Origin: Eriocheir sinensis
Lineage: Eukaryota > Arthropoda > Malacostraca > Decapoda > Varunidae
Direction of reading: 5' to 3'
DNA: 64,000 nt
Assembly (NCBI RefSeq): GCF_024679095.1
Contig: NC_066528.1
Coordinates: 16,108,015-16,172,014, forward strand
Under the pieces are notes generated by a model. The model searched no databases and had not been told where the DNA came from. It saw only the letters and a program-made list of their open reading frames with translations. Of this stretch, positions 35,170 through 48,440 are shown piece after piece. How positions within the stretch are numbered: the stretch's first letter is position 1; each line of letters opens with the position of its first letter. Both the position numbers and the translations under genes were made by a program.

Positions 35170-35329
35170 TAAAGGCCTGTCCACACGATCGAGCAGTGCC
35201 CTCGAGCACAGGCGAGCGGTCTGTCCGTTGACGGGCTTACCGCTTGTGCCCGCTGAAAACCTAGTATTTTTTCAGCGGACACAAGCGCTGCACTTGAGGG
35301 CACTGCTTGATCGTGTGGACGGGCCTTTA
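35170..35329. mobile_element. 160-bp MITE with TA flanks
   Basis: Left inverted repeat AAGGCCTGTCCACACGATCG... and right ...CGTGTGGACGGGCCTT, about 35 bp each, 2-3 mismatches, with TA at both edges. An inner hairpin CCGCTGAAAA/TTTTTCAGCGG is present. TA flanks suggest Tc1/mariner mobilisation (inference). Confidence 0.85.
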
Positions 35330-35870
35330 TATGATGTTTTGAAAAGTCAGGTATTAGTGTTGAATGTCTTTTGGGATTCTGGATTTTGGAAACTTTAAAA
35401 ACAATTAGTATGAATTAAGATATAGATTAATAAATAAGTAAAATGAATATATCACATACATAAGCATATACAGCAGATACAAGAGAGAGAGAGAGAGAGA
35501 AAATATATCAATAACTATCAAACAAGAACAGAATCCAAGTGCTCTCCGGTAACCTGACCTTTCCTAGAAGTGACGCGGTGGAGGGTCATGAGGCATCGAA
35601 GTTCGGAACTGAAGAACAGACTGAGAAGTAGGTCTTCAGGCTCTTCCTCGGGAGCTTGAAGAAGGCGCAGGATCATCACATCGATTTGGAGAGACGTACC
35701 AAATCGAACCTGAAAAACGTACCAAATGAGATCCAAATGTATAGGACAATGCTTGCGGTACTTTTTGCCTCACTCCGCCTCCGGTGGTTGGGTTTCGTTA
35801 CAAGATTGGTATTCGTCTCGTGTTAGGCTTGTTTTTTGGCTGTCAACATCATCACCATCATCAATCACTA
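35330..35870. other. Intergenic, no gene seen
   Basis: AT-rich; a short (GA)n at 35483-35501. No exon supported. Confidence 0.4.
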
Positions 35871-36131
35871 TTAAGGGGTTATTACACTGGGCAAATTTTC
35901 CGTGGATCTTCAGTCAAACCACGATTTCCGCTGGCGTGGTTCTCATTTGTTTCTCGTTATTGCTGCTGCTGATGATGGTGAGTAATACCGTCGTCCTTCG
36001 TTAAAATCTACCGTAGCTTTGGAAGATCGTGGACACGTCAGAAAACCACGCAAATATGAGAACCACGCCAGCGGAAATCGTGGTTTGACTGAAGATCCAC
36101 GGAAAATTTGCCCAGTGTAATAGCCCTTTAA
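35871..36131. mobile_element. 261-bp MITE with 75-bp inverted repeats
   Basis: TTAAGGGGTTATTACACTGG ... CCAGTGTAATAGCCCTTTAA; arms contain AAACCACGATTTCCGCTGGC and its complement. The TTAA edges suit a TTAA-specific transposase. Confidence 0.9.
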
Positions 36132-36436
36132 GTCTTCGTGGTTTATCATCTGCTTATCATCTTTTATATAAGAAAACGTGGATGTTGAACGCGCTGCCGA
36201 AAAAAAAGTGAAATAGAAGTACCGTAAAATTATCAGCAGCCAACCAGCGACTTCCAAATATATTCCGCGGACCCGCCGAACATGACCCAGTGAGGAGGCG
36301 GTGGCTGAGTGGAGCAGTTCGCGTCCCGCCCGCCGCGACAAAATTTCTCCCCACCAGCATCGCTCCCTTCTCACCTGTGATTGCATTCTAATTACCTGCC
36401 CCGTGACTCACCTGGGCATGATGTAGTGGGTGTGGG
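36132..36436. other. Intergenic, no gene seen
   Basis: Contains GTGGCTGAGTGGAGCAGTTC (A-box-like) near 36300 without a B box; not called as a tRNA. Confidence 0.4.
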
Positions 36437-36446
36437 GAGAGAGAGA

Positions 36447-36541
<95 letters not shown>
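36437..36541. repeat. (GA)n microsatellite
   Basis: About 52 GA units with one GT interruption. Confidence 0.97.
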
Positions 36542-36543
<2 letters not shown>

Positions 36544-36908
36544 ATTAGCAAATTGTTTCAGTCACCGCCGAGTGGCCTAAGACTACCCACATGCTGTCCT
36601 GAAGCCCACCTATCAACCCAGACTATAAAACAATTCTCCCAAACCGAGGATCAAAGATGAGCTCCGAGGGGCAGCGTGGGCCTAGCAAGATGGCGCCACT
36701 ATAAACACTTGCCTGCGCCATAACGGGCTGGGGTTGCGCAGCGTTAGTATTAGTTATAACGAAGAGTTTTGAAAATGGTAAAACGTAAATGAGGCGTTGA
36801 GTTTTAATGATGATAATGGTGACAATAATAATGATAATGATAATAATGATAATAATAATGAATAAAGGAATTGAAAAAAAAATATGTAAATTGTCGAAGC
36901 AGTTATTT

Positions 36909-37763
<855 letters not shown>

Positions 37764-37857
37764 CAATAACTATCAAACAAGAATAGAATACAACCGTTCT
37801 CCAAAAACTTTTCCTTTACCTTTCCCAGCTGATATTTATTCACCTGTCAGAGCAACA

Positions 37858-38170
37858 GGAGGAGGAGGAGGAGGAGGAGGAGGAGGAGGAGGGGGAGGCT
37901 AGGTCACTGGAAAAAGAAGAGGGAAAAGGTCAGGTGGGGTCAGAACCAAACTCCCCGGACGCGAGAGGCAGAGACGGATATGGTGGAGGCGCTGTGAGGG
38001 TCTGCATGTGATAACTAAACGTATTCGCTCTAATGCACAGTGAATCAAGCTGTGGCGAGGCTGTGGTGACGCGCTGTGGTAGCCTGGAGGGTGGGGGGGG
38101 AAGGGGGGCGCAGCTGGTGGTGGTGGTGGAGGCGGATGAAAAAGGGGAGTGACCAACCCTCACCTCATCC
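37858..38170. repeat. (GGA)n tract and G-rich sequence
   Basis: (GGA)n at 37858-37893; G-rich 38085-38150. No exon supported. Confidence 0.8.
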
Positions 38171-38640
38171 ATGCAACGCCTCCATCAGACCAGACCAGCT
38201 CTTCCCCTCCTCCTCCTCCTCCTCCCACCAGGCCAGATGCTCCGCTCAGGGTCCTCGCCCGTAGGAGCCTTCGTCAGTAGCACAGCGCGGGTGGGAGGCT
38301 GAGAGGGAGTGAGGGAGGGAGGGCCGGAGCGAGGGAGGCGCAGAGAGAGCCTGGTGGCGGCGGTGGCGGCGGCGGTGCTCGGCGTGTGTTGCAACCCCCC
38401 GCAGGTCCTGTCCAGACCACATTGTCTCCAAACTGGAACACGCCTCTTTTGCCGCGGCTCCTCCTGTAGCGGACTTTTGGCCAACAGAGTCTCCGCTTCG
38501 GGCCAATATTTCCGCCCAGTATTGATCGGCGGGGGGCGGCGGGCCAATGGGCGGGCGCGCTGGCCACCTCGCCCCGCCCCCAGCAATGGCCAGGCCTGCT
38601 GGGTTGCCGATGGCCCGGGTACAAGTGTGTGTGATTATTG
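38171..38640. promoter_or_regulatory. CpG-rich region upstream of Phox2
   Basis: GC- and CpG-rich, including GGCGGCGGTGGCGGCGGCGG and GGGGGGCGGCGGGCC. It lies 0.3-0.7 kb before the Phox2 start and is the likely promoter area. No TATA box evident. Confidence 0.45.
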
Positions 38641-38689
38641 AATTAAGCTTATCATTTGATTTCTCGGCGTGGTGGTGAGCACACGGCAC

Positions 38690-38812
38690 TAAGACACCGC
38701 CACTAATATCATCACTAATAATTTGATATCATCTGTAATAATTTGATAGGAGCGCTGATTCAATTAGGCGAGTGACTTGAGGAGTTGCATTAATAACACA
38801 ATTAGAAGCGGC
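38690..38812 (+). promoter_or_regulatory. TAAT-core cluster upstream of the Phox2 start
   Basis: At least seven ATTA/TAAT cores in about 120 bp: ACTAATATCATCACTAATAA, TGTAATAATTTGATAG, TTCAATTAGGCG, GCATTAATAAC and ACAATTAGAAG. Homeodomain proteins, including PHOX2 itself in vertebrates, bind ATTA cores, so autoregulation is an inference. Confidence 0.5.
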
Positions 38813-38914
38813 CCGCCACCACCTTCTCACCTGAGGACTGTCCGCGTGGTCGCTGGCGGCGGTGTGGTCGGCGGCCTCCGGGTTCTGCTGAAGGTGCAGT
38901 AGCGCGCCGCCAGG

Positions 38915-39212
38915 ATGGACTACGCCTACCTCAACCAGGCGGCGGCGGCGGGCTTCGAGGCCTCGTCCTGCAGCCTCGGGGGCACGCTGGGCGGCTCCAT
39001 GGACGCCAGTCACGCGCCCTACACCTACGGGGACCTCACCTCCTGCTCCCAGATGCCCTCCGCCTATCGCTACACGGGCGCGGGCGTGCGGGGCTACAAC
39101 ACGGGCGTGGGCGTGGGAGTGGGCGTGGGCTCTCAGCAATGCGGGGTGATGGGCCGCCCGCAGGATCACCGCGCCATGTTCCCCGCCTCCGTCACCCCCG
39201 TCAACCTGCAGA
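38915..39212 (+). CDS. Phox2: Phox2-type paired-like homeobox gene, exon 1 only
   Basis: PHOX2 proteins are paired-like homeodomain transcription factors that specify autonomic or visceral neurons. The exon encodes 99 residues plus one base: MDYAYLNQAAAAGFEAS..., then YTYGDLTSCSQMPSAYRYTG, and later QDHRAMFP. This matches the N-terminus of PHOX2A/B (MDYSYLN, YGDF.ACSQ..GFQY, RDHQ..PY) in order and spacing. The start is in CAGGATGG. The donor CAGA|GTAAGT at 39213 is phase 1, which agrees with the phase I recall for vertebrate PHOX2B exon 1. A Gly-Val repeat (GVGVGVGVG) at about 68-76 is lineage-specific. No KRKQRRIRTTF-type homeobox exon could be found in the remaining 24.8 kb on the plus strand, so the rest of the gene presumably lies beyond the window. 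Confidence 0.86.
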
Positions 39213-39650
39213 GTAAGTCACCTTCATTTGTTACTGTAGTTGTTGTAGCTGTTGTTGTTGTAGTTGTCATTGTTGTTCCTGTCACGTTATGTCCTCGCGC
39301 GCTGTCTCGAGAGGACGCTGCAGTGTTACAAAGTCGAGAGCGTCGCCCCTTCCGCTGAAACTGTCCGCGTTACCGATGAAAAAACAGAGAAAATATGTAA
39401 GCTGTAATATTAGTGGTTAGGTTACTAATATTTCACTAATTCTTCACGCACAAAATGATTAGGTTATTTATATTTCTCTCTATCTCCACTCAAAATGGTC
39501 AGTTATTTATATTTCTCTCTATCTCCACTCAAAATGGTCAGTTATTTAAATTTCTCTCCACTCCAAATGCTTAGGTTACTTATATTTTTCTAATTCTCTA
39601 CTCTCACGTAAAAATGAAGTGTGGTATAATTCCTTTCAACAACAAGAGTC
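39213..39650. other. Start of the presumed Phox2 intron 1
   Basis: (TTG)n at about 39236-39275, then three short repeats of CTCTCTATCTCCACTCAAAATGG. No exon. Confidence 0.5.
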
Positions 39651-40890
39651 TGGTGTTAAATTGCGATACAAAAAAATTCTCTTAATTCTCAATCTCAGTG
39701 TTTGTATAATTTCCAAACAAAAAATGAAAATAAGAGCTGAATAATTTATCGCAATATCTTTCCCCCCAAAAAATGTCTAAGCGATTAGCAAAGTTCTTAA
39801 AATTCTGAGTTTCTATACTTATCAAATTTCCACGCAAACAAGAAAGTAATTGTATAATTTCTTGCAATGACCCCCTATCCCTAAAAAAGAAATTCTGACG
39901 GTTAAATTAACAGTGGGCAAAATCCTTCAAATTCTGCGTTTCTATATGTGTCTAATATCTACACCCACACATACATACAAGCGGTTTAATTCCTTTTTTT
40001 TTTTATTTATACCGAACCTTGATTTTTTTCGAGGTCATTTTTCGGTAAGTACTTTCGGTAAGTACTTTCTATCTAAAGACCGAACCTCCGCTCAGCTTCA
40101 CTATCACATCTAAAAATTAGCGTAATCTACAATATGACAAACACATCAGACGATTTGCGATGCGGTAAAACTCAAAACTCTAAGACTCTATACTGTTTTA
40201 ATTTCAGCACAAAACGGTCATATAATTTCTGTCAATAACGAACACTTCAAGCGATGTTAGACACGGCAAAACTCTCAAAAATTCAAAGTTTCTGTATTGA
40301 TCTAATTTCAACACGAACAAACAATAGTAATGCAGTTCCTGAACGATTTTACAAGCGCCAAAACTCTCTAAATTCTGTTTCTATACTGGTCTATTTTCAA
40401 CACGAAGAAACAAAGAGTAATATAGTTTTTGGGAATAACAAACCCACCGAAGAATTTTAAATGCGGGGAAAACTCTCAATATTCTAAGATTCTATACATT
40501 GATCTATTTTCAACACGAGGAAATAATACTATAGTTCCTTGCAATAACAAACACACCACTGAACGATACGGCAAAACTCTCAATATTCTAAGTTATATAT
40601 ACTATTTTCAACGCGAAGAAATAATACTTTAGTTCCCGTCAATAACAAACACACACACACACACACCCGACAATTTTTGGTACGGTAAAACTCTCTAAAT
40701 TCTAACATTCTATACTGGTCCATATTCAACACGAAGAAACAAGAGTAATATAGTTTTTTGCAATAACAAACAAACACACTCGACAATTTTAAATGCGGTA
40801 TAACTCAAAATTCCAAGTTTCTTTACTAATATAATTCCAGCACGAAGAAATAAATAGTAATATAGTTTCGCCACACTGGACTTTCTAACG
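39651..40890. repeat. Degenerate tandem repeat, roughly 100-130 bp unit
   Basis: AAAACTCTCAATATTCTAAG, TTTTCAACACGAAGAAA and GCAATAACAAACACAC recur about nine times with indels. Includes a short (CA)n near 40650. Confidence 0.8.
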
Positions 40891-40999
40891 CATAATAATC
40901 ATAAAAAAACCTCTATAATTAACATTTTTGGCAATAACTAGAAATGGATTCGGTTAAGTTTTATGGGTGCGACGGTTTTTGGTCTGAAATAGACGAATA

Positions 41000-41860
41000 T
41001 AAAAAGCTGAGTACAACAATCTGGCAACGTTGATCGTCCCTGGTAATGGCAAAATTTAATGATACTAAGGTTTGACGACACGCGCGGCAATGCTCTTACT
41101 CTGAATGGCGCGTGACGGGGCTTGGCTAGTTTTCTTAGACGCTTCCTTCTCGTATATCTATCATTTCCATTGACCTAACAGAGAGGTTAAACGCGTTCCC
41201 ATGAGTGTTTCCTTACGTTCACGGTGTAGAAACTTTGTCGAACTACCACCAGGGTCATAAAACTACCCATGGAAAGGCCCACAAATCCCACGAAAGCCTT
41301 TAATGTATGTGCTTCGCCGCCGAGAGGTTTAGGAAGATGACCCTCAGTGCGGCGACGTTGGTAAAGTACCCGAGAGGTTTAATAGAGCCATTTCTTAAAC
41401 ATTTCGTCGCACAAGAACACGCATTTGACAAGGCTTTCGTGGGATTTCCGTGACTACTTTTATGACCCCTGGTGGTAGTTTGACCCTTTCTTCTGTACCA
41501 TGAACATTGAGAAGCGTCTGAAAACACCATCTCGGAACCTCAGCTCGCTTGTTTAAATAGCCTCTCGTAGTTTGACCCTTCCTCTGTACCATGAACGTGA
41601 GAAAACACTGATTATAACCAAGTCTCCTCGGGCTTTGGAAAGAGTTAATGGGAGAAGAAGCGTCTGAAAACACCATCTCGGGACCTCAGCTCGCCCGTTT
41701 GAATAGCCTCTCGTAGAAGTTGCTGGTGGTTTTCATGGGCTGTTTTGTGACCCTGGTGATAGTTTGACACGGTTTCTGCACCTTTGAACCGGGAAATCAC
41801 TCTTGAGAAACCGGTTAAGCTTCTCTGTGGCCTTGGAAAGTAGTAGTCATGGGAGCCAGA
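41000..41860. mobile_element. Cluster of SINE-like repeat fragments
   Basis: Copies of the TTGACAAGGCTTTCGTGGGA / GGTGGTAGTTTGACCCTT family: reverse at about 41185-41330, forward at 41395-41540, partial at 41560-41620 and 41700-41850. A block with ACACCATCTCG.GACCTCAGCT is duplicated at about 41520 and 41665. Confidence 0.75.
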
Positions 41861-43369
41861 GAGGTTTAAAAATATGGTTCACGGCATGAGTGTGGAACCG
41901 TCTGAGTTGTACGACGCACTTCGATATGCTATACAGTTACCGTCGATGCCACGCCCACCTCCCCCCTATACGCACACACACGCACACACACAACAGTATA
42001 TCTCAACCCAAATGTTTGTTCTCTAAGTTCCGCAAATATATGGTAAAGAATATCCACGTTTAGTTTTGGTTCCGTAAAATCTCAAACTTGTAAGGAAATG
42101 AAGCGACAGATATCTTTTTGAGGTTCCGCTAATCATGATACGGAAAATGTTGAGAAGTGAAGTTGTGATCCGGGTAATGAAAATAAATATTGCTGAAAGT
42201 GATTCCGTATAAAAGAACTTGAAGCGATGGATATTTTTTGAAGTTCCGGTAATCAAAGAAATTATTTAAAAGTTTTGATCCGGAAAATAGAAATAAATAA
42301 TAAAATAGATATTGCTGAAGGTATTGGATATTTTTTTTCCCACGCTGAACACGGTAAAGATTCTGTACAGGTGATATTGAAGGCTCGAAAAAAAATATCT
42401 ATAGGAATTAAGAAAACGAAATACATGAAATAAAATAGATATTGCTTAAGGTATGAGATGTTGTTTTTGCTGTTGTTGTTGTTGATGTCACGCTGGTCAC
42501 GGTAAAGATTCTGTACATGTGATTTTGAAGGTTCGAAAAATATGTCTATGGGAATTAAGACGACAGAATAAATAAATAAAATAAATATTGCTTAAGGTAT
42601 GGGATGTTTTTTTGCTGTTGTTGTTGTTGTTGTTGTTGTTGTTGATGTCACGCTGGTCACGGTAAACTCTTTCCAGGTGAGGTTGAAAGCTCGCAAAAAA
42701 TAAAAATATACATAAATTAAGAGAATGAAATACCACCGAGAGGTCATACATATTTACTGTAAGAAATAGAAGACGAAAAATTTAGGAGAAAAGAAAAAAT
42801 AAAGAAGTTATTAGTATCCATATAAAAAAGTCGACAAATTACAGAAAAAAAAACTAAAGGACGTAAATCGTATTCACAGTAAAAAAAAAAAATAAATAAA
42901 TAAATAAAAAAAAAAAAGATTATCCACTGGAAAAAAAAATAAAGAAAGACGAGAAATACGAGAAAGATTAAAAAACTAAGATCATTAATATTCACAGTAA
43001 AAAAAAAAGAGAAATTAAAAAAAAACTAAAAGAATGTTATCCACTGTGGAAGAAAATAAAGAAAGACGAGAAATAAGAATATGAAAAAAACTAAGAGGTC
43101 ATTCGTATTTACAGTAAAAAAAAAGAAAAAAAAATTAAAAAAAGCAATATCTAGAAAATGTTATCCATATTCACGGTTAAAAAAATATAAATAAAGACGT
43201 GAAATTAAAGAAAAAAAAAAGAGGTTATCCATATTCACAGTAAGATAAATATAGACAACACAATAAAGGGAAGAAATAATAAAATTGAAAAACGTTATCC
43301 ACACTCACGGTGAAAAAACAAAATAGAATAAATAAAATGGGACTTAATAGAAAAAAAATAAAACTGAGG
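41861..43369. repeat. AT-rich degenerate repeat region
   Basis: Repeating blocks ATAGATATTGCT.AAGGTAT, GTCACGCTGGTCACGGTAAA and GAGGTTATCCATATTCACAG at irregular spacing, with (TTG)n near 42470 and 42615 and many A-runs. No exon. Confidence 0.75.
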
Positions 43370-44325
43370 TAATTCGTATTCACTGTAAAAGAGGACACAT
43401 TTAAAAGAAGAAAATATAAAATGGAGATAATTCGTGTTCATGATTATATAAAAAGACAAATTTAAGAAGACAAATTTAAGAGAAAGAAAAACCCCAGATA
43501 ATTCGTGTTCATGATTATATAAAAAGACAAATTTAAGAGAAAGAAAAAAGCCCAGATAATTCGTGTTCATGATTATATAAAAAGACAAATTTGAAAGAAA
43601 AAAAAACATAATTCGTGTTCATGATTATATAAAAAGACAAATTTAAGAGAAAGAAAAACCCCCAGATAATTCGTGTTCATGATTATATAAAAAGACAAAT
43701 TTAAGAGAAAGAAAAAAACCCAGATAATTCGTGTTCATGATTATATAAAAAAGACAAATTTAAGAGAAAGAAAAAACCCAGATAATTCGTGTTCATGATT
43801 ATATAAAAAGACAAATTTAAGAGAAGGAAAAAAAACCCAGATAATTCGTGTTCATGATTATATAAAAAGACAAATTTAAGAGAAAGAAAAAACCCAGATA
43901 ATTCGTGTTCATGATTATATAAAAAGACAAATTTAAGAGAAAGAAAAAAAAACATAATTCGTGTTCATGATTATATAAAAAGACAAATTTAAGAGAAAGA
44001 AAAAAAACATAATTCGTGTTCATGATTATATAAAAAGACAAATTTAAGAGAAAGAAAAAACCCAGATAATTCGTGTTAATGGTAATCAAAAAAGGAGAAA
44101 TTTAAGAGAAAGAAAAAATAAAACTAAGATAATTCGTGTTCATGGTAATAAAAAAGGACAAATTTAAGAGAAGAAAAAATGAAAAACAGATAATTCGTGT
44201 CAATGGTAATAAGAAAAGGAGAAATTTAAGTGTCAATGGTAATAAGAAAAGGAGAAATTTAAGAGAAAGAAAAAATATAACTAAGATAATTCGTGTTCAT
44301 GGTAATAAAATAAGGAGACAAATTT
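43370..44325. repeat. 58-60-bp tandem repeat, about 14 copies
   Basis: ATAATTCGTGTTCATGATTA TATAAAAAGACAAATTTAAG AGAAAG is repeated. Copies at the right edge diverge (GGTAATAA in place of GATTATAT). Length variation comes from A-runs. Confidence 0.95.
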
Positions 44326-44624
44326 AACCACCCCTGGAGATGCCCGAAACGCCTACGAAAGCTTTGTCAAACATGTGTAGATACTTGAGCGCCGAGATGT
44401 TTAAGAATACCTTAGTACATCTATTTCAAAAGGCTGTCGTAGAGGTTGTAGGGGTTTCCATGGGTGGTTTCTTGACCCCAGCGGTAGTTTTGGAAGGATT
44501 CTACGCCGTGAACGGGAAAAAGACTTATGACAATCCGACGTATATTCTTTTTGGACTTCAAGAACGACCGTAACGAGAGTCCGAGACGCTTGATCAGTCG
44601 AATTCTCTGCTCGTCTGGTATTTA
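44326..44624. other. Diverged SINE-like fragment
   Basis: CCCTGGAGATGCCCGAAACG and TCGTAGAGGTTGTAGGGGTT resemble the GGAAATGCCCACAACTCC family in both orientations. Confidence 0.45.
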
Positions 44625-44715
44625 ATTTTTTTTTTACAACAAAGGAGACAGTTCAAGGGCGTAAAAAAAAAAAAGAAAACAATATTAAAGAAAAAAAAAA
44701 GAGCCCGCTACTTAA
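44625..44715 (-). mobile_element. A/T-rich SINE-like repeat copy
   Basis: T-run, ACAACAAAGGAGACAGTTCA, AGGGCGTAAAAA and AGAGCCCGCTACT. Confidence 0.75.
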
Positions 44716-45290
44716 GTTATCTATTCAGTAAGTCGGTAATCGCGTCTCTAACCTCGAATAACAATACTCTTAACCTAAATCTAGTCTCCTTTCGCGGTGA
44801 CATGTTTACAAGCTTGAAACGTTTGATAACACAGTCTAATTCTCTGCTCGCCTGGTGTTTAAGTTATCTACACAAGTCGGTAATCGCGTCTCTAACCTCG
44901 AATAACAATACTCTAAACCTAAATCTAGTTATCTTTTCGCGGTGACATGTTTACAAGCTTGAAACGTTTGATAACATGAGTCTAATCCTCTGTTCGTCTG
45001 GTATTCATTGTCTATCTATTCATATTCATATTCTATCTCTTTAGTAAGTCGGTAATCGCGTCTCTAACCTCGAATAACAACACTCAAAGCTAAATCTAGT
45101 CATCCCTTCGCGGTGGCATGTTTACAAGCTTGAAACGTTTGATAACATAGTATAATTCTCTGCTCGTCTGGTATTCAAGTTATCTGTTTACTAAGTCGGT
45201 AATCGCGTCTCTAACCTCGAATAACAACACTCAAAGCTAAATCTAGTCATCCTTTCGCGGTGGTATGTTTACAGGCGGGCGCAGGGCGTG
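44716..45290. repeat. About 145-bp tandem repeat, four copies
   Basis: AAGTCGGTAATCGCGTCTCT occurs at about 44731, 44874, 45055 and 45194, each followed by ATGTTTACAAGCTTGAAACG (lost in the last). Confidence 0.93.
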
Positions 45291-45840
45291 AAAAATAAGG
45301 CGATATGGAGCAGGCAAGCTTTTATCATTCTCCCTTCCTCTATATTGTTTTGACCGCTCAGTGTAGTACCCGGCTTTCCCTCTCGCCCTCTCGCTGATTC
45401 GCTTCGTTCTCTATATTTCTCACCGTGTTCTCTTTTTCCGTATCGCTTATAGCTCGAAATATGGCCTCCCCTTCAGCCTGATACACATGTTAGCGGTGTT
45501 GCCAGAACGGGCGAGCTGGTGAAGAGGAGGAGTTGTGTTGCGGTGGTCCGTGTGTTGTCCTCAAATTCCGCCGCTATACCACACAAACGCACCCAAGAAA
45601 CAAATGCAAAACTAGTATAATAAAAAGTAAACAAGCGAATACAAACAGCTGAATCACATGAGGGTTTAGAACATACACAATAGGACAAAGCAAGTCATAC
45701 ATCACGGCACCCACTATAAATACAATTCGCCTGCGCCACTACCGGGCAGGGGTCGTCTAAGGGGTCCTTCAAGATAGCTTACCGGCGCAATAGGCAACAC
45801 GTGGAAAGTAAATACAATTGAATATACGAGAAATGAACGA
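45291..45840. other. Unique sequence, no gene seen
   Basis: Pyrimidine-rich 45320-45460. No exon supported. Confidence 0.4.
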
Positions 45841-47180
45841 GAAGAATAGAAGAACGACAACACAGCTGGTGAAATGAAGTCGAGAAGAACAAAAGAACGC
45901 CACAACACAACTGATAACGACAACACAACACAACTGGTGAAATGAAGTCGAGAAGAACAAAAGAACGCCACAACACAACTGATAACGACAACACAACACA
46001 ACTGATGAAATGAAGTCGAGAAGAACAGAAGAACAACGCCACAACACAACTGATAACGACAACACAACACAACTGATGAAATGAAGTCGAGAAGAACAGA
46101 AGAACAACGCCACAACACAACTTATGACGACAACACAACACAACTGGTGAAATGAAGTCGAGAAGAACAAAAGAACGCCACAACACAACTGATAACGACA
46201 ACACAACACAACTGATGAAATGAAGTCGAGAAGAACAGAAGAACAACAACACAACACAACTGATGACGACAACACAACACAACTGGTGAAATGAAGTCGA
46301 GAAGAACAGAAGAACAACAACACAACACAACTGATAACGACAACACAACACAACTGATGAAATGAAGTCGAGAAGAACAAAAGAACGCCACAACACAACT
46401 GATAACGACAACACAACACAACTGATGAAATGAAGTCGAGAAGAACAAAAGAACAACACAACACAACTGATAACGACAACACAACACAACTGATGAAATG
46501 AAGTCGAGAAGAACAGAAGAACAACAACACAACACAACTGATGACGACAACGCAAAACAACTGATGAAATGAAGTCGAGAAGAACAGAAGAACAACAACA
46601 CAACACAACTGATGACGACAACACAACACAACTGATGAAATGAAGTCGAGAAGAACAGAAGAACAACAACACAACACAACTGATGACGACAACACAACAC
46701 AACTGATGAAATGAAGTCGAGAAGAACAGAAGAACAACAACACAACACAACTGATGACGACAACGCGAAACAACTGATGAAATGAAGTCGAGAAGAACAA
46801 AAGAACGCCACAACACAACTGATAACGACAACACAACACAACTGATGAAATGAAGTCGAGAAGAACAGAAGAACAACGCCACAACACAACTGATGACGAC
46901 AACACAACACAACTGGTGAAATGAAGTCGAGAAGAACAGAAGAACAACAACACAACACAACTGATGACGACAACACAACACAACTGGTGAAATGAAGTCG
47001 AGAAGAACAGAAGAACAACAACACAACACAACTGATAACGACAACACAACACAACTGGTGAAATGAAGTCGAGAAGAACAGAAGAACAACAACACAACAC
47101 AACTGATGACGACAACGCAAAACAACTGATGAAATGAAGTCGAGAAAAACAAAAGAACGCCACAACACAACACTGATTAA
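45841..47180. repeat. 65-71-bp satellite, about 20 copies
   Basis: ATGAAGTCGAGAAGAACAGA and ACAACACAACTGATGACGAC alternate. Spacings of 68 and 71 are both 2 modulo 3, so the frame rotates each unit. The minus strand lacks stops in all three frames and gives spurious open frames of up to 584 codons. Confidence 0.96.
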
Positions 47181-48186
47181 ATGAATGAGAGGAATAGATG
47201 ATGATGATGATGATTATATACACACATAGACAGACAACACAGCACAGCACAGACACAACAGCCGCCGCGACGTGAGAACAGCGACGCGGGTAAGGTGTAG
47301 ACAGACAGACAGACAGATACACGCCATCCTGAAGGGTCTTACGCGGAACAGCCTTGAACGAAGCCGACGGAGGCGCAGAAGAACGGGGAAAGTGGAGTAA
47401 AAGAATGAAAAGATACAGGAAAACAGGAGAACAGCAGAAGAAAAAGGGAAGGAAAGTAAAAGAAAATGTACTGATATTAAGAGTTTGCGTAGATTTTCCG
47501 GGGAGAGGAAGATATACAAACATGGATAAAAAAGATAGAGAAAAATAATAAAAAAATTAAGAAAAAACAGATTGATGTAGATGGATAAAAAAGAAACAGA
47601 TAAAAATGAACAACAAAGAAGAAGAAAAACAGAGATTAATAAATGGATAAAAAAGAAACAAAAATGAAAAACAAAAGAAGAAAAAACAGATAGATTGAAA
47701 GATGGATAAAGAAAAATAGATAAAAATGAAAGAAAATTAAGAAAAAAGAACCATTGATATATTGATAGGTAGATAGATAGATAGAGTGACGAGACATACA
47801 GAAATTAAGAGTTTCTGCAAATTTCCTGTAGAGAGAGATAGACAAATATAGGTAGACTGAGATAGAGATAGATGAACAGATAGATAGAATGATGCCGAAA
47901 GAAACTATCAATTTTACCGTTTTTTTTTGTTCACGAATGAAAAGAAAACAAAAACGAAAACATGTCACACAATGAACCACACAACCTCCTGCGCAATAGA
48001 AGTGTAATAATCATCAACGCGCCATAAAAAAAAACCTTGACCGGAAAATTAAAATGGCGAACCTTCCTTTTCAAACACGAGTAAACAAACAAACAAACAA
48101 ACAAAAAAAAAAAAAACTTCATGTAACTTAAAACAAAACAAAACAAAAACAAAAAACAAAAACAAAACAGAACAACAACAACAACA
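47181..48186. repeat. A-rich low-complexity sequence
   Basis: Degenerate GATGGATAAAAAAGAAACAG units at 47560-47780, (GATAGATA) near 47767 and 47880, (AAAC)n at 48080-48180. No gene. Confidence 0.7.
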
Positions 48187-48188
48187 AC

Positions 48189-48252
<64 letters not shown>
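48187..48252. repeat. (AAT)n microsatellite
   Basis: About 22 units following an (AAC)n start. Confidence 0.96.
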
Positions 48253-48253
<1 letters not shown>

Positions 48254-48380
48254 CACCACCACTAATGACACTTTTAGCGAGTAGAATATTTTGGCGCGCA
48301 GGAAAAAAAGTCTTTAAAATGCATAATATTCTGATGCCTCTTCCGTTAAAGTGTTGGTTTTTAATTTCGCAATGAACGTT

Positions 48381-48381
<1 letters not shown>

Positions 48382-48440
<59 letters not shown>

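Noticed and set aside
45769..47523. 584-codon minus-strand open frame (repeated SSVVLCC / LLFFSTSFHQL)
   Set aside because: It is a reading of the 65-71-bp satellite. All three minus frames are open with the same three peptides rotating, and there is no domain.
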